The notes: generated by a model from the letters alone, not told the origin. A stretch of DNA of 64,000 nt from CAKVON01 sp902475665 (GCA_036321795.1 JAWQCY010000002.1:124001-188000); one strand, 5' to 3'; shown: positions 26,750-36,518, counted from the first letter of the stretch. Numbers and translations are program-made.

Positions 26750-29700
26750 CTAATCCGTGCCCTGAATGACAGCGAGAAGATCCTGATAGCTATGAACGAC
26801 GTCATAGCAGACATCCTCATCCGAGAACTCGTTGAAGAGCTTCCTTGCGCAGGCAATCTTGCCCTTTTCGATATCGCGAAGCGTCAGGCTGTCCATACTG
26901 CCCTTGGTCTCCGCGACAAAGAAGACGTGGCGCACGCTCCCCTTCTCAAAGGCAATCGCCCAATCGGGAGCATAGTTGCCCACAGGTGTCGGTATCTGGA
27001 ACGTCCTCGGCAGCTTAGCGTAAACGGCAACTTTGCCCTCGGCAGACTCGAGATCCTGGGCAAACTCACGTTCGCCGTCAGAGTCCCAGAAGACGTAATC
27101 CTGGACGCACTTGCTCGCCTCGAGTGCGCGATCCAAGTTCTCGGGCATCTTCTCGGTGAAAATGTCAGAGTCATAACGCTCGTCAAGCTTGTGGTAGGTG
27201 ATGTGGTCAACCACCATCGTCGCCTTCTCGGCAAGGATGCACTTGGACACCTTGGCAATGAACTCCTCGGGATTGTCCTTGAACATCCTGAACTTGAGCG
27301 GAGAGATTCCCTTGAGAATGGCCGCGGCACTCCTGCGTGTGATCTTTGCGGCGATCGCCACCTCACCCAAAAGGTCATAGGCAACAGTCGATGTGTCTTC
27401 GCCCACCTCGTAGTCATGTCTTGTAATGGAGCCGAACGACTCGCCACGCTCGAGGTTCTCTCGTGACTGGTGAGACCTTTGCGCAGCCGTGGTCATGACG
27501 TAGGACGCCTTGGCAACAAACAGCTCTTCGTCGATGCGACGAATCGCCTTGTTCCTTAGCTCGTCGTCATCAAAGTCGACGGTGTAGGAATGCTTTGAGT
27601 TGATCTTGTTCCACAGCTCCTGGAACTCCGCCCTCATAAAGTTGCGGTTAAGCGGGTTGCGACGAACCTTGGCAACATGGCCATTCCTGGCATAGTCATC
27701 CAGTGCATGGGGGTCGTAAACGCTCCTTACCAGAGTTGCGATGTCATCAGAGAAGGCCTCCAGGTGCTCGGGCAGGTCACCATCCTGAAGAGTCGCCAGA
27801 CCAGACTCCTTGAACGTGTCGGTGGGCGCACCCTTTCGATCAATAAGTCGATTCACAGACAACGCGTAGACGATGTCGTGCGCATCCTCCTCGGTAAGGG
27901 TATAGGGCTTATCCTCCGCGCCTTGCACGACGAGCCCCGTAAGGAACTTCTCGGTAACTGCCTTGGGACGCTCGCGAAGGGCGCTCCTGATATCAGACTG
28001 CAGGGCACGGGTGAAATCGGCGTAACTCTCGCTCGCCACAACGGTGAGCGTGTTCACGCGTTGGACCTCGTCCTCGCCCAGGGCCTCCAAATCCTGGCGT
28101 TCGCCATTTTGGTCGACGCACAGGCGCAGGCCTCGGCCAACCTCCTGGCGCTTGCCAGTTTCGGAATCCGAGTGCTTTAGGGTGCAGATTTGGAAGACGT
28201 TGGGGTTATCCCAACCCTCTCGCAACGCAGAATGGCTGAAGATAAAGCGAACGGGCTCGTCAAACGAAAGCAGGCGCTCCTTATCCTTGAGGATAAGGTC
28301 ATAAGCGCTCTGATCGTCGGACTCGTCGCTGCCTCGCTTGATCTTCGAGTCGATCGAACGGCCCTTCTTATCGATCGAGAAATAGCCGGCGTGCGTGGCG
28401 TGGGCGTCTATGCCACGCAGCCATTCCAAGTAGCGCTGCTCCGCCCGATCGATTCCCCCATCCAGGGAGAGGTCCAGGCTTTGCTGCCCGCGGCCGTACT
28501 CCTCTACCGCGCGAGAGTACTCCTCCTCAAAGATACGACCGTACTCGCCTATACACTCCTCTCCGTCCTCGTCATAGGCGCGGTATTTGGCCACCTCATC
28601 AATGAAGAAGAGGGAGAGACATTTGATTCCGCGTGCGAAAAGCGAGGCCTCCTTCTCGAGGTGACTCTTGATGGTCTCGCGAATCTGCACGCGACGAATG
28701 TCACGCTCCGAAGAGTCGCCCCAGACCTCGCCACGGGTAAGCTCAATCCCGTTGAGGAACCTCACGCAGCCAAGCCGCCCATCAGCATCGGGCACGATCT
28801 CCGAAACGGTATAGCCATCGCGATAGGCCTCAAGTTCGCCAGATTCGGGATAGATATCATCATGCTCGAAAAAGCCCTTGACGCGCTTGGAGACGGATCC
28901 GCCGGCGTTCAATCGCTTGAACTCAATCTTTGCCTCAGGAGGCCTGTTCTTGGATACCTTGATGTCTTGCAGGTAGAGATAGCCATCGGTACCACGCATA
29001 TTCTTGAGCTCGAAACCCTTGACCTCGATGCGCTTGACCAGCCGCTGGTTGTAGGCATCCAGCGCGTCCAGAACAAAGACCGTGTCATGGCGATCCTTGT
29101 GAGTGGCAGAGTAATTGAGGCAAGCCAAGGGGTGGAAGCGTTTGATACCCTCCTGGGTCGCCTTGCCGCCCATCTTCTGAGGTTCATCCTGGATGACGAT
29201 GGGGTTGTTTGCCGCAATGACATCGATGGGGCGACGACTGCCAAACTCGTCACGCTCGGAGTACATGATGCGAGCCTCTTTGGAGCGGCCGCCCTCCTTC
29301 AGGGAGGCATTGAAGGCCTGCATGTTGATGATCATCACGTTGACGTCGGAACTTGCCGAGAAGCGGTCGATCTCGCCGAGGCGCGAGCTGTCGTACACGA
29401 AGTAGCGGATTGCCTTGCCGTACTGCTCGAAGAAGTGCTGCTCAGTGTTCTTGAGAGACTTGTAAACGCCCTCGCGAATGGCGACGGAGGGTACCACCAC
29501 AATGAACTTGGTCCAGCCGTAGAGACGGTTAAGCTCGAGTATGGTCTTGGTATAGACGTAGGTCTTGCCCGTGCCCGTCTCCATCTCGACATCGATATTG
29601 ATGGGCGCAGGACCCTTGGCAAGCACAGTAGACTCGGGAAGCTGATTGGCTCGCTGCTCTTTACGAATGTTGTCGAGAAGTCGGTCTCCCCCAATTGCAA

Positions 29701-29899
29701 GAGGTGCATTGGCATAGCCTTCGCTCGCTTCGAGCTGACTCTCGAAACCTGGAAGCACGTCGCTTCCATCAGCCCCTACCATACGGCCAAGATCGCGCAA
29801 GTAGAGGGCAGCGCCCAGATTGGGCTGACCGGCAAAGACATCCGTCACCGCCCTGGCGGCAGCCGTCTGATACGGCTGAATCTTGAACTTGAACTGCAT
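26750..29899 (-). CDS. res: Type III restriction endonuclease, Res subunit
   Basis: A 1049-residue SF2 helicase-nuclease. The Walker A loop is METGTGKT (106-113), motif II is DEPQ as usual for type III Res (near 237), and motif VI is QEVGRGLRL. The C-terminus holds the PD-(D/E)xK nuclease core: PDWAIAFEKG ... FFVAETKG, with Asp, Glu and Lys in place. Res cuts unmodified DNA after translocation and works only in complex with Mod. It starts 12 bp after the mod stop codon, so mod-res is an operon. The gene is intact, whereas mod in front of it is frameshifted. Confidence 0.93.
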   Translation of the reverse strand: MQFKFKIQPYQTAAARAVTDVFAGQPNLGAALYLRDLGRMVGADGSDVLPGFESQLEASEGYANAPLAIGGDRLLDNIRKEQRANQLPESTVLAKGPAPINIDVEMETGTGKTYVYTKTILELNRLYGWTKFIVVVPSVAIREGVYKSLKNTEQHFFEQYGKAIRYFVYDSSRLGEIDRFSASSDVNVMIINMQAFNASLKEGGRSKEARIMYSERDEFGSRRPIDVIAANNPIVIQDEPQKMGGKATQEGIKRFHPLACLNYSATHKDRHDTVFVLDALDAYNQRLVKRIEVKGFELKNMRGTDGYLYLQDIKVSKNRPPEAKIEFKRLNAGGSVSKRVKGFFEHDDIYPESGELEAYRDGYTVSEIVPDADGRLGCVRFLNGIELTRGEVWGDSSERDIRRVQIRETIKSHLEKEASLFARGIKCLSLFFIDEVAKYRAYDEDGEECIGEYGRIFEEEYSRAVEEYGRGQQSLDLSLDGGIDRAEQRYLEWLRGIDAHATHAGYFSIDKKGRSIDSKIKRGSDESDDQSAYDLILKDKERLLSFDEPVRFIFSHSALREGWDNPNVFQICTLKHSDSETGKRQEVGRGLRLCVDQNGERQDLEALGEDEVQRVNTLTVVASESYADFTRALQSDIRSALRERPKAVTEKFLTGLVVQGAEDKPYTLTEEDAHDIVYALSVNRLIDRKGAPTDTFKESGLATLQDGDLPEHLEAFSDDIATLVRSVYDPHALDDYARNGHVAKVRRNPLNRNFMRAEFQELWNKINSKHSYTVDFDDDELRNKAIRRIDEELFVAKASYVMTTAAQRSHQSRENLERGESFGSITRHDYEVGEDTSTVAYDLLGEVAIAAKITRRSAAAILKGISPLKFRMFKDNPEEFIAKVSKCILAEKATMVVDHITYHKLDERYDSDIFTEKMPENLDRALEASKCVQDYVFWDSDGEREFAQDLESAEGKVAVYAKLPRTFQIPTPVGNYAPDWAIAFEKGSVRHVFFVAETKGSMDSLTLRDIEKGKIACARKLFNEFSDEDVCYDVVHSYQDLLAVIQGTD

Positions 29900-29910
29900 G
29901 GGGGGCTTCC

Positions 29911-31958
29911 TTAAATCACCTTGCGGATGGTTTCGGGGCTGAACGTCTTGAAGAGCTCATCGAGGTTGGCCACGTCGGCGTCGCTGGCGAAGCTGGAGTC
30001 GCGGAAGACGGCGTAGATCGGCTTCTCTCGCGCGATCGCCTCGAGGGCCTCGGTCGAGACGGCCTCGTCGAAGCATGCGATAAGCTGGCCGTCGTTGACA
30101 TCGAAACACGCCTTGCCGCCGATTTCGCGCTCGACGATCTTCGCGGAGTACTCGATACGGAACGCCGGCAGGACCTGGAAGAGGAGGTCAAGCGGCAGGG
30201 CGTCCTCAGCGGAGTTGTCAGTGAAGAGGTCGAGGGAGCCCTGCTCGTACTGCTCGGGCATGGCGTACTCGTCCTTGAGGCAGGACTCGTCCACGCGCAA
30301 CACGCGGAAGCCGATGTCAGGCACGGATTTGGGCTCGGCGCCAAGCTCAAGCTGCTCGTTGGCCTTGTCCACCTCCGCCTTGATCTTCTCGCCCGCGCGA
30401 CGGATGCGCTCCTCGCCGACGTTGCACAGATTACCCCAGCCGCCAGACGTCTCCTCGGGCAGTTGAACGAGAACGAAGCGACGGTTGCCGCCATCCTCGG
30501 CGTTCTTGCGCATGACGGCCTCAGCAGTGGTGGCGGAGCCGGAGAAGAAGTCAAAGACGAAGGAATCTGTGTCGCTCGCGATGGTCAGGATGCGATCGAG
30601 CAGGCGCACGGGCTTGGGCGTGTCGAAGGGGGCGGAACCCTCGAAGAGAGACTTCAGCTGCTTCTTGGCTTCGTCGGTGTGACCGACTTCAGAGTAAGGC
30701 CACAGGTTGGTAGGCATCTTGCCGTCCATCTCGTCAAGATAGCGCTTGCATGCCATGCCGCCATTGCCGCCGTTCGTAAAGTATAGAACCGGCCAGCTGC
30801 CTTCTTCATATCTTGCCCTGGCTCGTGCATAAGTAGCTTCATCAGGGTTCACAAGCATGAGAGCTTTTACATCCTGGCGAATCTCGCTAACCGGCAAATT
30901 GCAAATACCGGCTCGACGCTCTTCGTCATGAATGTCAACCCATTCATAGTCAGCCCATTCACTCATTAGGCGTAGCATGCTGTACCCGCCGAACGGCCGG
31001 CACCGGCCGTTCGGCGGGTACAGCATGCTACGCCTGTGAGTGGATGCTGAATGGCGTATACCATTCCTTGGTGCGTTGCGGCTCCGGGGGCTGAAGCGTC
31101 TCCCGCCTTCCAGGGGCGAGGGTCGCCATCGGGACTCGCGTAGCGCTCGTCCATCTCGACGGTTCGTGGCAATCTTCCCGGAACCCACTCGGGGCCCTTT
31201 GAGTACGAGAGGATGTGCTCGACTTCCGCGGGGATACCCTTCGAATCGTTCCTGGGCGAGTAGGTCTTCTGCCAGGCAATATCGCCCACAAAGCAGGCTG
31301 CACCGAATATCTCGTCGCAGATGGCGTGGAGGTTCTTGGACTCGTTGTCGTCAATCGAGATGAAAATCGCCCCGTCTTCGCTCAGCAGGTCCCTGGCCAG
31401 CATGAGCCTGGGGTACATCATTGAGCACCAGTCGGAGTGGAAGCGGCCGTTGGACTCGGGGTTGGCCACCAGGCGGCCGCCCTCCTCGTCGTAGTCGCCG
31501 CTCTCAGCGTCGTATTCCGCACGCGTCTTGGAGAAGTCGTCGTCGTAGACGAAATCGTGGCCCGTGTTGTACGGCGGGTCGATGTAGATCAGCTTCACTT
31601 TGCCGGCGTAGGTCTCGCGCATGATCTTGAGCGCCTCGAGGTTGTCGCCCTCGATGTAAAGGTTCTCGGTGGTGTCCCAGTCCTTAGACTTCTCGGGGCA
31701 GGGGCGCATGGTCTTCTTGGTGGGACGACGGGCCTCGAGCTTGGCCTCACGCTTGCCGGGCCAAGTGAATTGGTAGCGCTCGCGCGGGCCGTCCACGACC
31801 TCGCCGGAGAGGTCGTCGCGCAGGGCATCGAAGTCGATGGCGAGCCCGACGTTGTCGTCGGCATCCGTCGCCTCGGTCACCACGTCGGGGAAGAGTGCGG
31901 CGATCTTGGCGATGTTCTCTTGCGTGAGGTCGGGGGTCTCCCGGCTGATCTTCTCCAT
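29911..31958 (-). pseudogene. mod: Type III DNA methyltransferase Mod, frameshifted at a palindrome
   Basis: Two overlapping frames together encode a full Mod, the recognition and methylation subunit. The upstream frame (from ATG 31958) has the catalytic motif DPPYNTG and runs to HQGMVYAIQHPLTG, then leaves the family pattern. The downstream frame resumes with LYPPNGRC and MLRLMSEWADYEWVDI and has FDFFSGSATTAEAV (AdoMet-binding FxGxG-type motif). The switch happens inside a perfect inverted repeat (30969-31034). As written the protein is split, so modification would be off. Phase variation by a reversible event, loss of function, and a sequence error are all possible. RBS GGAAG precedes the ATG. 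Confidence 0.85.
30969..31034. repeat. Perfect palindrome, 32-bp arms, inside mod
   Basis: Arms 30969-31000 and 31003-31034 are exact reverse complements around CA. The arms begin GGCGTAGCATGCTGTACCCG. Both arms code for conserved Mod residues in the downstream frame, yet are complementary to each other, which is unlikely by chance. Confidence 0.95.
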
Positions 31959-31975
31959 GGTCTCTCTTCCTTATC

Positions 31976-32496
31976 CTAGAGGACGCTCTCTCGAGCGCCG
32001 GCATCTGGCGGAACAGCTCGTTCTTGCGGGCTAACTGGCGCTCCTTGCGGCAGCGCGCCTCGACCCCGTCGCGCTCCTCGCGCAGCACCTTGAGACGGGC
32101 GGACACGGTGAAGCGCTCCTCGGCCGTGACGTCCTCCATGCCCATGTTGCCAAAGGCGGCCTGCGGGGCGAGGGCGTCCCATACCTTGTCCATGTTAGCG
32201 GCATTCAGCCCGAGCGCGAGGGTGCTCGTCTCGCGCCACAGGCCAACGATGAGCTTCGAGAGCATGACCGCGAGGCAGGCTTCGTCCTCGCGGATGCAGA
32301 CAAACAGCAGCCTGTGCGGGTTGGCGCGCGCCACGCTGGCGAGGACCTCGCCGGGAACCTCACGCGCCTTGAGCGCGACCTCCACCACGAGGACCTCGTG
32401 GACGTTCCTGCCGTCGGGGATGCCAGTCGTCGCGGTCTTTCCTATTGTCAAAGCTGGCCGGTCCCATACGCCTCTTCCCAACTGGTTGAATCGCAT
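31976..32496 (-). pseudogene. DUF4391-like protein of the type III R-M locus, probably degraded
   Basis: The frame starting at ATG 32496 contains the DUF4391 core, NVHEVLVVEVALKAREVP and PHRLLFVCIREDEACLAVM, followed by a C-terminal coiled coil (RLKVLREERDGVEARCRKE). DUF4391 genes accompany type III mod/res operons; their role is not established. Two signs of decay are visible. The family's first 40 or so residues are missing or replaced. Near the end a GAGAGAG run appears to shift the frame: the expected stop (TAG 31976-31978) is in another frame, and the actual frame runs on into mod to 31747. No good ribosome site is seen at the start. Confidence 0.55.
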
Positions 32497-32595
32497 AAAG
32501 GAGAGTCATCGGCGCGACTGGCATACGACCGAGGGCACGTCTCATAATCTAGCAGAGGTTGTTGGGTAACCCTTACCCGAGGCGGTTGAAAATCA

Positions 32596-32625
32596 GGGGC
32601 GTCGCGGCTTGGTGTGCGACGCCCC
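32596..32625 (-). terminator. Terminator of the Sel1-repeat gene
   Basis: GGGGCGTCGC...GCGACGCCCC with a 10-nt loop; TGATTTTC follows on the minus strand. Confidence 0.7.
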
Positions 32626-32648
32626 CGACGACTTGTGCGTTACTTCGT

Positions 32649-32662
32649 GGTCCTTCTCGGCA
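32649..32662 (-). repeat. Dispersed 14-mer, exact copy 4
   Basis: Plus strand GGTCCTTCTCGGCA, 6 bp before the stop codon of the Sel1 gene and downstream of it in transcription, so between the gene end and its terminator. Confidence 0.7.
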
Positions 32663-32667
32663 GAAAA

Positions 32668-33588
32668 CTACTCCAGGCGAGGGAGGTCCATCAGGTCGCG
32701 GGCCTGCTGCTGGCCGTCGATGGCCTGCTGGAGGCGCCTGCGGTAGTAACTAGCTCCGTTGGCGATGTCGATGCGCAGGCCGACCTCGGCCTGCTGGAAC
32801 AGGCTCAGGGCACGCAGCGGGTCGAGCTCCAGGCCCGCGGCCTCACGGTCGGGGCCGAGGATAAGCTGGGCGATGCGGATGGCGGGCTGGGCCGTCTCGA
32901 CGACCGTGGTCGACTGCTCAAGGCTGCGCTCCCACAGGTCGTGGGCGCGGCGGACGTTGCGCGGGACGGCCTTGCCGCGCGAGTACATGTCGCCCAGCTT
33001 GTAGAGGGCCTCGCTCGAGGGGGCGAGCGCCGCGGCAAGCGCGTAGCAGCGGTAGGCGGCCTGCGGGTCGGGGGTGCCGGTGCGGCCGTACTCATGGATG
33101 TAGCCGAGGTTGATGATGGACTGGTAGCAGCCGTTGTCCGCCGCCATGGTGTAGAGCTCGGCGGCGCGCTCATAGTCTTGCGGCACGATCTCGCCCATGT
33201 AATAGAGGGCGCCGAGGTCGTTCATGCAGTCGGCGTCACCATCGCTGATGCGCATCTTGTAGGCAACGACCAGCGCGTCGGACACGATCTGGTCGAGGCG
33301 AGCCGCGTCGAGGATGCGCTCGCGGTTGACCGCGACCCACTCGGCAAAGCCGTCGGGATCGGAGATCACCTGCTGGGAGATCTCGCGTGCCAGGTCGGCT
33401 CCGCCGCCGAGGCAGGCGTTGAAGTCGGCGCTGTCGTCGCCAGGGTCGGAATCGGAGGTGGCGCCGGTGGGGGCATCGACATCGGTGTCGTCGTCGGCGG
33501 GATCGTCGGTGACGTGGACCTCGAAGCCGCCGATCTCGCCCAGGTAAATGAGCTCCTCGCGGGTGGGCTCGTAATCGGAAAGTGCCAT
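32668..33588 (-). CDS. Sel1/TPR-like repeat protein
   Basis: A 306-residue soluble protein. An acidic N-terminal third (VTDDPADDDTDVDAPTGA) is followed by at least three Sel1-like repeats: MNDLGALYYMGEIVPQDYER, INLGYIHEYGR.GTPDPQAAYR and YKLGDMYSRGKAVPRNVRRA. Such solenoids mediate protein contacts; the partner is unknown. ATG 33588 has GAAGGAG upstream, although the frame is open for another 145 codons through a repeat-rich region that does not look coding. Confidence 0.75.
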   Translation of the reverse strand: MALSDYEPTREELIYLGEIGGFEVHVTDDPADDDTDVDAPTGATSDSDPGDDSADFNACLGGGADLAREISQQVISDPDGFAEWVAVNRERILDAARLDQIVSDALVVAYKMRISDGDADCMNDLGALYYMGEIVPQDYERAAELYTMAADNGCYQSIINLGYIHEYGRTGTPDPQAAYRCYALAAALAPSSEALYKLGDMYSRGKAVPRNVRRAHDLWERSLEQSTTVVETAQPAIRIAQLILGPDREAAGLELDPLRALSLFQQAEVGLRIDIANGASYYRRRLQQAIDGQQQARDLMDLPRLE

Positions 33589-33662
33589 GCTCGCTCCTTC
33601 GTCGTGGGCGGCGCGGGTCTGCCAAGACCTGCCGTGTTTGTGGTCCGACGATGCCGTGGGGA

Positions 33663-33995
33663 GCACGTTTGTCGCAAACGTGCCCTCTCGCGCCATGCGC
33701 GATGGCACCGATCGGCACACTTTATGCAAACGTACCAGCCGCGACCGGAGAAAGGGGTGCCAATCGGCACGTTTTACGCAAGCGTGCTCCCTGACGCCTT
33801 CGGCCGAGCGCGCTTGCGTTGAGCGTGGGAAGACGCGCTGGCATCTAGCTGGCGTTTTCCAGATCGTTGACTTAAGACGCCTTCCCGCGCCCGCAGTGGC
33901 AGGGTGCCGATCGGCACGCTTTACGCAAGCGTGCCGACCGAAGCCGGCAAAAAGGGAGCCGATTGGCACGTTTTGCACGAACGTGCCAATCGGCT
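33663..33995. repeat. Five degenerate dyad repeats between two genes
   Basis: Copies near 33663-33683, 33708-33738, 33759-33788, 33904-33935 and 33957-33994 share a core like GGCACGTTTTACGCAAGCGTGCC, usually preceded by CCGATCGGCAC. The first and last form perfect or near-perfect stems (GCACGTTTG/CAAACGTGC; AGCCGATTGGCACG/CGTGCCAATCGGCT). They fill much of the 470-bp gap at 33589-34059, where I see no gene. Confidence 0.7.
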
Positions 33996-34059
33996 CCGCA
34001 ATCGCAAGCGTTGCCGCAAGCACGGCCGCAAGCGCCGCGCTTGTGGCAGGGGCGCTCCC

Positions 34060-35397
34060 CTACAGGAACTTGTCGAGCTCGCGGTCGACGATGGACTTGC
34101 GCTTGACCTTGGGCTTGGCGATGAGGTGGCCGCGATGGATGACGTGCTTGACCGTGCGCAGCGCACGCAGGTCGTCGAGCGGGTTGGCGTCGACCACGAT
34201 CATGTCGGCGTCCTTGCCGGGCTCGATGGAGCCTGTGATGTCGCCCACGCCCGCGAGCTGAGCGTTTTTGAGCGTTGCGGTATGCAGGGCGAACTTGCGC
34301 GACACGCCGACGTACTTCTCGAAATAGCGGAGCTCGCGCCAGAAGTCGTATTGGGTGATCCAGGGGCAGCCGACGTCGTTGCCGAGCGCCACGGGAATGC
34401 CCTGCTCGAGGGCGGCCTTGGAGTTGGCGATGATTCCCTCGAAGACCATGTTGCCGTTGAACTGCTCGACCTCGCTGGCGCACGAGACCGAGCGGTCGAA
34501 CAGCGCGTACGGCAGCGCAGGCGAGATCGTGGTGCAGAGGAACGAGCCGTTCTGCTTGAAGAGGTCCATGATCTGGTCGGTGGGCGCGGCGCCGTGCTCG
34601 ATGGAGTCGACGCCGCCCTCGAGCGCCACTCGGACGCCCTCGGTGGACTCGACGTGCGCGGCGACGGGGAAACCCAGCTCGTGGGCGCGGTCGCACACGG
34701 CGCGCACCATGGTGGGATCCATCTTGAGCTCGCCGGGGGTGCCCTTCTCTTTGGCGTCGAGCACGCCGCCCGTGATCATGAGCTTGATGAGGTCGGCACC
34801 TTGCGAGCGCGCGACCTCGACCTGGACCAGGGCCTCGTCGATGCCGTGGGCCGCGATGGCGACCGATCCCGCCATGTGGCCGCCAGGGACCGAGATGCCC
34901 TCGTTGGCGGCCAGGATACGCGGGGCCTCCAGCACGCCGGCAGCCGCGGCGTCGCGCACGCGGGTGTCAAAGTCGCCCAGGCCGCCGACGGTACGGATGG
35001 TGGTGACTCCGCTGTGCAGCTCCAGGCGCGCGTACTCGACCACAAGGCGGTAGGCCACGGCACGCGTGAGGCCGTTGGCCATGACCTTCTTTACCAGGGC
35101 CGCGTTGTCGCGCTGCTTCTTCTGCGGCTTGCCGTTGCCCGCAAGGTGGACGTGCATGTTGATGAGGCCGGGCACAAGGTAGGCACCAGCCAGGTCGAAG
35201 GTCTCGCAGCCCGCGAGGTCGGCCTCCCCCATGGGGCAGACCTGGGCGATGCGGCTGCCCTCGACGACGACCACGTGGTTCTCCCGCGGCTCCATGTCCT
35301 CGGTTCCGTCGAGCACGCAGGCGTTGACGTAGGCCACCCTCCTGCCCGCGGAGCCGTTCGCGTTGCGCGTGGCGTCGGTCACGTTGCCCTTCCCCAT
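34060..35397 (-). CDS. Amidohydrolase family protein (imidazolonepropionase/prolidase-like)
   Basis: A 445-residue metal-dependent hydrolase. It has a small N-terminal beta domain, then the TIM-barrel ligands: NMHVHLAG (HxH), LIKLMITGG with the probable bridging lysine, AAHVES, SIEHG and ALGNDVG (catalytic Asp). Members cleave C-N bonds in cyclic amides or act as Xaa-Pro or beta-aspartyl dipeptidases; the substrate is not predictable. ATG 35397 has GAAGGAG upstream. Stand-alone gene between two other minus-strand genes. Confidence 0.82.
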   Translation of the reverse strand: MGKGNVTDATRNANGSAGRRVAYVNACVLDGTEDMEPRENHVVVVEGSRIAQVCPMGEADLAGCETFDLAGAYLVPGLINMHVHLAGNGKPQKKQRDNAALVKKVMANGLTRAVAYRLVVEYARLELHSGVTTIRTVGGLGDFDTRVRDAAAAGVLEAPRILAANEGISVPGGHMAGSVAIAAHGIDEALVQVEVARSQGADLIKLMITGGVLDAKEKGTPGELKMDPTMVRAVCDRAHELGFPVAAHVESTEGVRVALEGGVDSIEHGAAPTDQIMDLFKQNGSFLCTTISPALPYALFDRSVSCASEVEQFNGNMVFEGIIANSKAALEQGIPVALGNDVGCPWITQYDFWRELRYFEKYVGVSRKFALHTATLKNAQLAGVGDITGSIEPGKDADMIVVDANPLDDLRALRTVKHVIHRGHLIAKPKVKRKSIVDRELDKFL

Positions 35398-35480
35398 CGC
35401 AGTCTCCTTCCCGTTTTTTGACTTTGGGTCATTTTAGCTAACGCCTGCACTCGCCCCAACGGCAGGCGAGGCACAACGAA

Positions 35481-35508
35481 GGCCGCCCGGGCAATCGCCC
35501 GGGCGGCC
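35481..35508 (-). terminator. Terminator of the FxLYD-like lipoprotein gene
   Basis: A perfect 12-bp GC-rich stem with AATC loop (35481-35492, 35497-35508); TTCGTTGT follows on the minus strand. Confidence 0.75.
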
Positions 35509-35571
35509 CCTTCTTGCCGAAATGTCTGTCGACATGCGCGTCAGGTTGACGCTCGCCTGGATGGGGAGCGT

Positions 35572-36354
35572 CTACTCAGCCAGCTCGTACCAGTCGACAG
35601 CTGCCTCAAGACGGTCAACGTCGATGTCGTCGGTGTAGACCTCGAACTTGGCCTTCTCGCCCTTCTTCCAGTTGTTGACGCTGGCATAGTTATCGGTCTT
35701 GACGTCATCCTTGTCGTACACGCCAACATTGAGGGAGACAGTCTTGAAGTTGTAGTCGGAGGTGTTCTTGATTACAGCAACGTAGGTGCAGCTGCCGTAT
35801 CCATCATCCTTCTTCTCCCACTTGGCGTTCTTGAACAGAGTGTTGAGGGCGTCCTCGATGCCGGCCTTCTTGCTGACCGCAGTGCCGTTGGCAACAATGT
35901 CCGCAAAGTCATCCTTGTACTTGTCACCAACCTTTAGGTCGTACTCATCGACCATGGTCTTAAGAATCTGGCTGCGCTTGTCATATGCCTTGGACCATGC
36001 CTCGATATAGTCCCAGGAACCGTACTCGTTCTGATTGAGGACCTCCATCTGCGCATCGAGCGAATTGAGGTAAGCGATTACGGTCTCCTGCATCTTGGAG
36101 TCCTCGAACTTCGCATCCTTGAGCTCGGCATCGTTGTCAATCTCTGCCTGGACGGCTGCCTTAAGCCCCTTGGACAAATTGGTGTCATGGGACGAAATGT
36201 AATCGGAGCGTTTCTCGTAACCGCGGGCGATGGTCGTCATCGCGGTGTCGTCGACATAGGCATCCTCACCACCCTGGCCCCCGCAACCCGTAAGACCGAC
36301 AACGCCCATGCACATGAGTGCCGTGAGCGCGAGCGCCAGAACCCTCTTCTTCAT
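35572..36354 (-). CDS. Lipoprotein with C-terminal FxLYD-like domain
   Basis: A 260-residue exported lipoprotein. The signal peptide MKKRVLALALTALMCMGVVG runs to the lipobox LTGC. A helical middle part (about 35-165) precedes a beta-rich domain, CTYVAVIKNTSDYNFKTVSL ... WKKGEKAKFEVYTD, the pattern of FxLYD domains found in Gram-positive lipoproteins. Function unknown, surface-located. Good Shine-Dalgarno (AAAGGGA). The 238 bp upstream of the gene (36355-36592) hold the 17-bp IS-like sequence and no other gene. Confidence 0.75.
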   Translation of the reverse strand: MKKRVLALALTALMCMGVVGLTGCGGQGGEDAYVDDTAMTTIARGYEKRSDYISSHDTNLSKGLKAAVQAEIDNDAELKDAKFEDSKMQETVIAYLNSLDAQMEVLNQNEYGSWDYIEAWSKAYDKRSQILKTMVDEYDLKVGDKYKDDFADIVANGTAVSKKAGIEDALNTLFKNAKWEKKDDGYGSCTYVAVIKNTSDYNFKTVSLNVGVYDKDDVKTDNYASVNNWKKGEKAKFEVYTDDIDVDRLEAAVDWYELAE

Positions 36355-36501
36355 GACAATCCCTTTCTGAATGCGTCGACGTCAGGTGCATGGCCTACGG
36401 GCAGGGCCTTCTCCCAGCCATGACTGCTTACCTGACGACCCAGTGCCGACCTTGTCGTAATGAGACCCCCTATGGGCCTCGCTTGAATCGAGCTTAAATA
36501 T

Positions 36502-36518
36502 GGGGTCGGACATTAATT
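36502..36518 (+). repeat. 17-bp sequence shared with 21107-21123
   Basis: GGGGTCGGACATTAATT, exact match to the minus strand at 21107-21123, 75 bp before a small open frame with a strong ribosome site. Confidence 0.5.

Noticed and set aside
32668..34023. Longer Sel1-repeat protein starting at 34023.
   Set aside because: The extra 145 codons run through the dyad repeats, and a strong ribosome site precedes the internal ATG at 33588.
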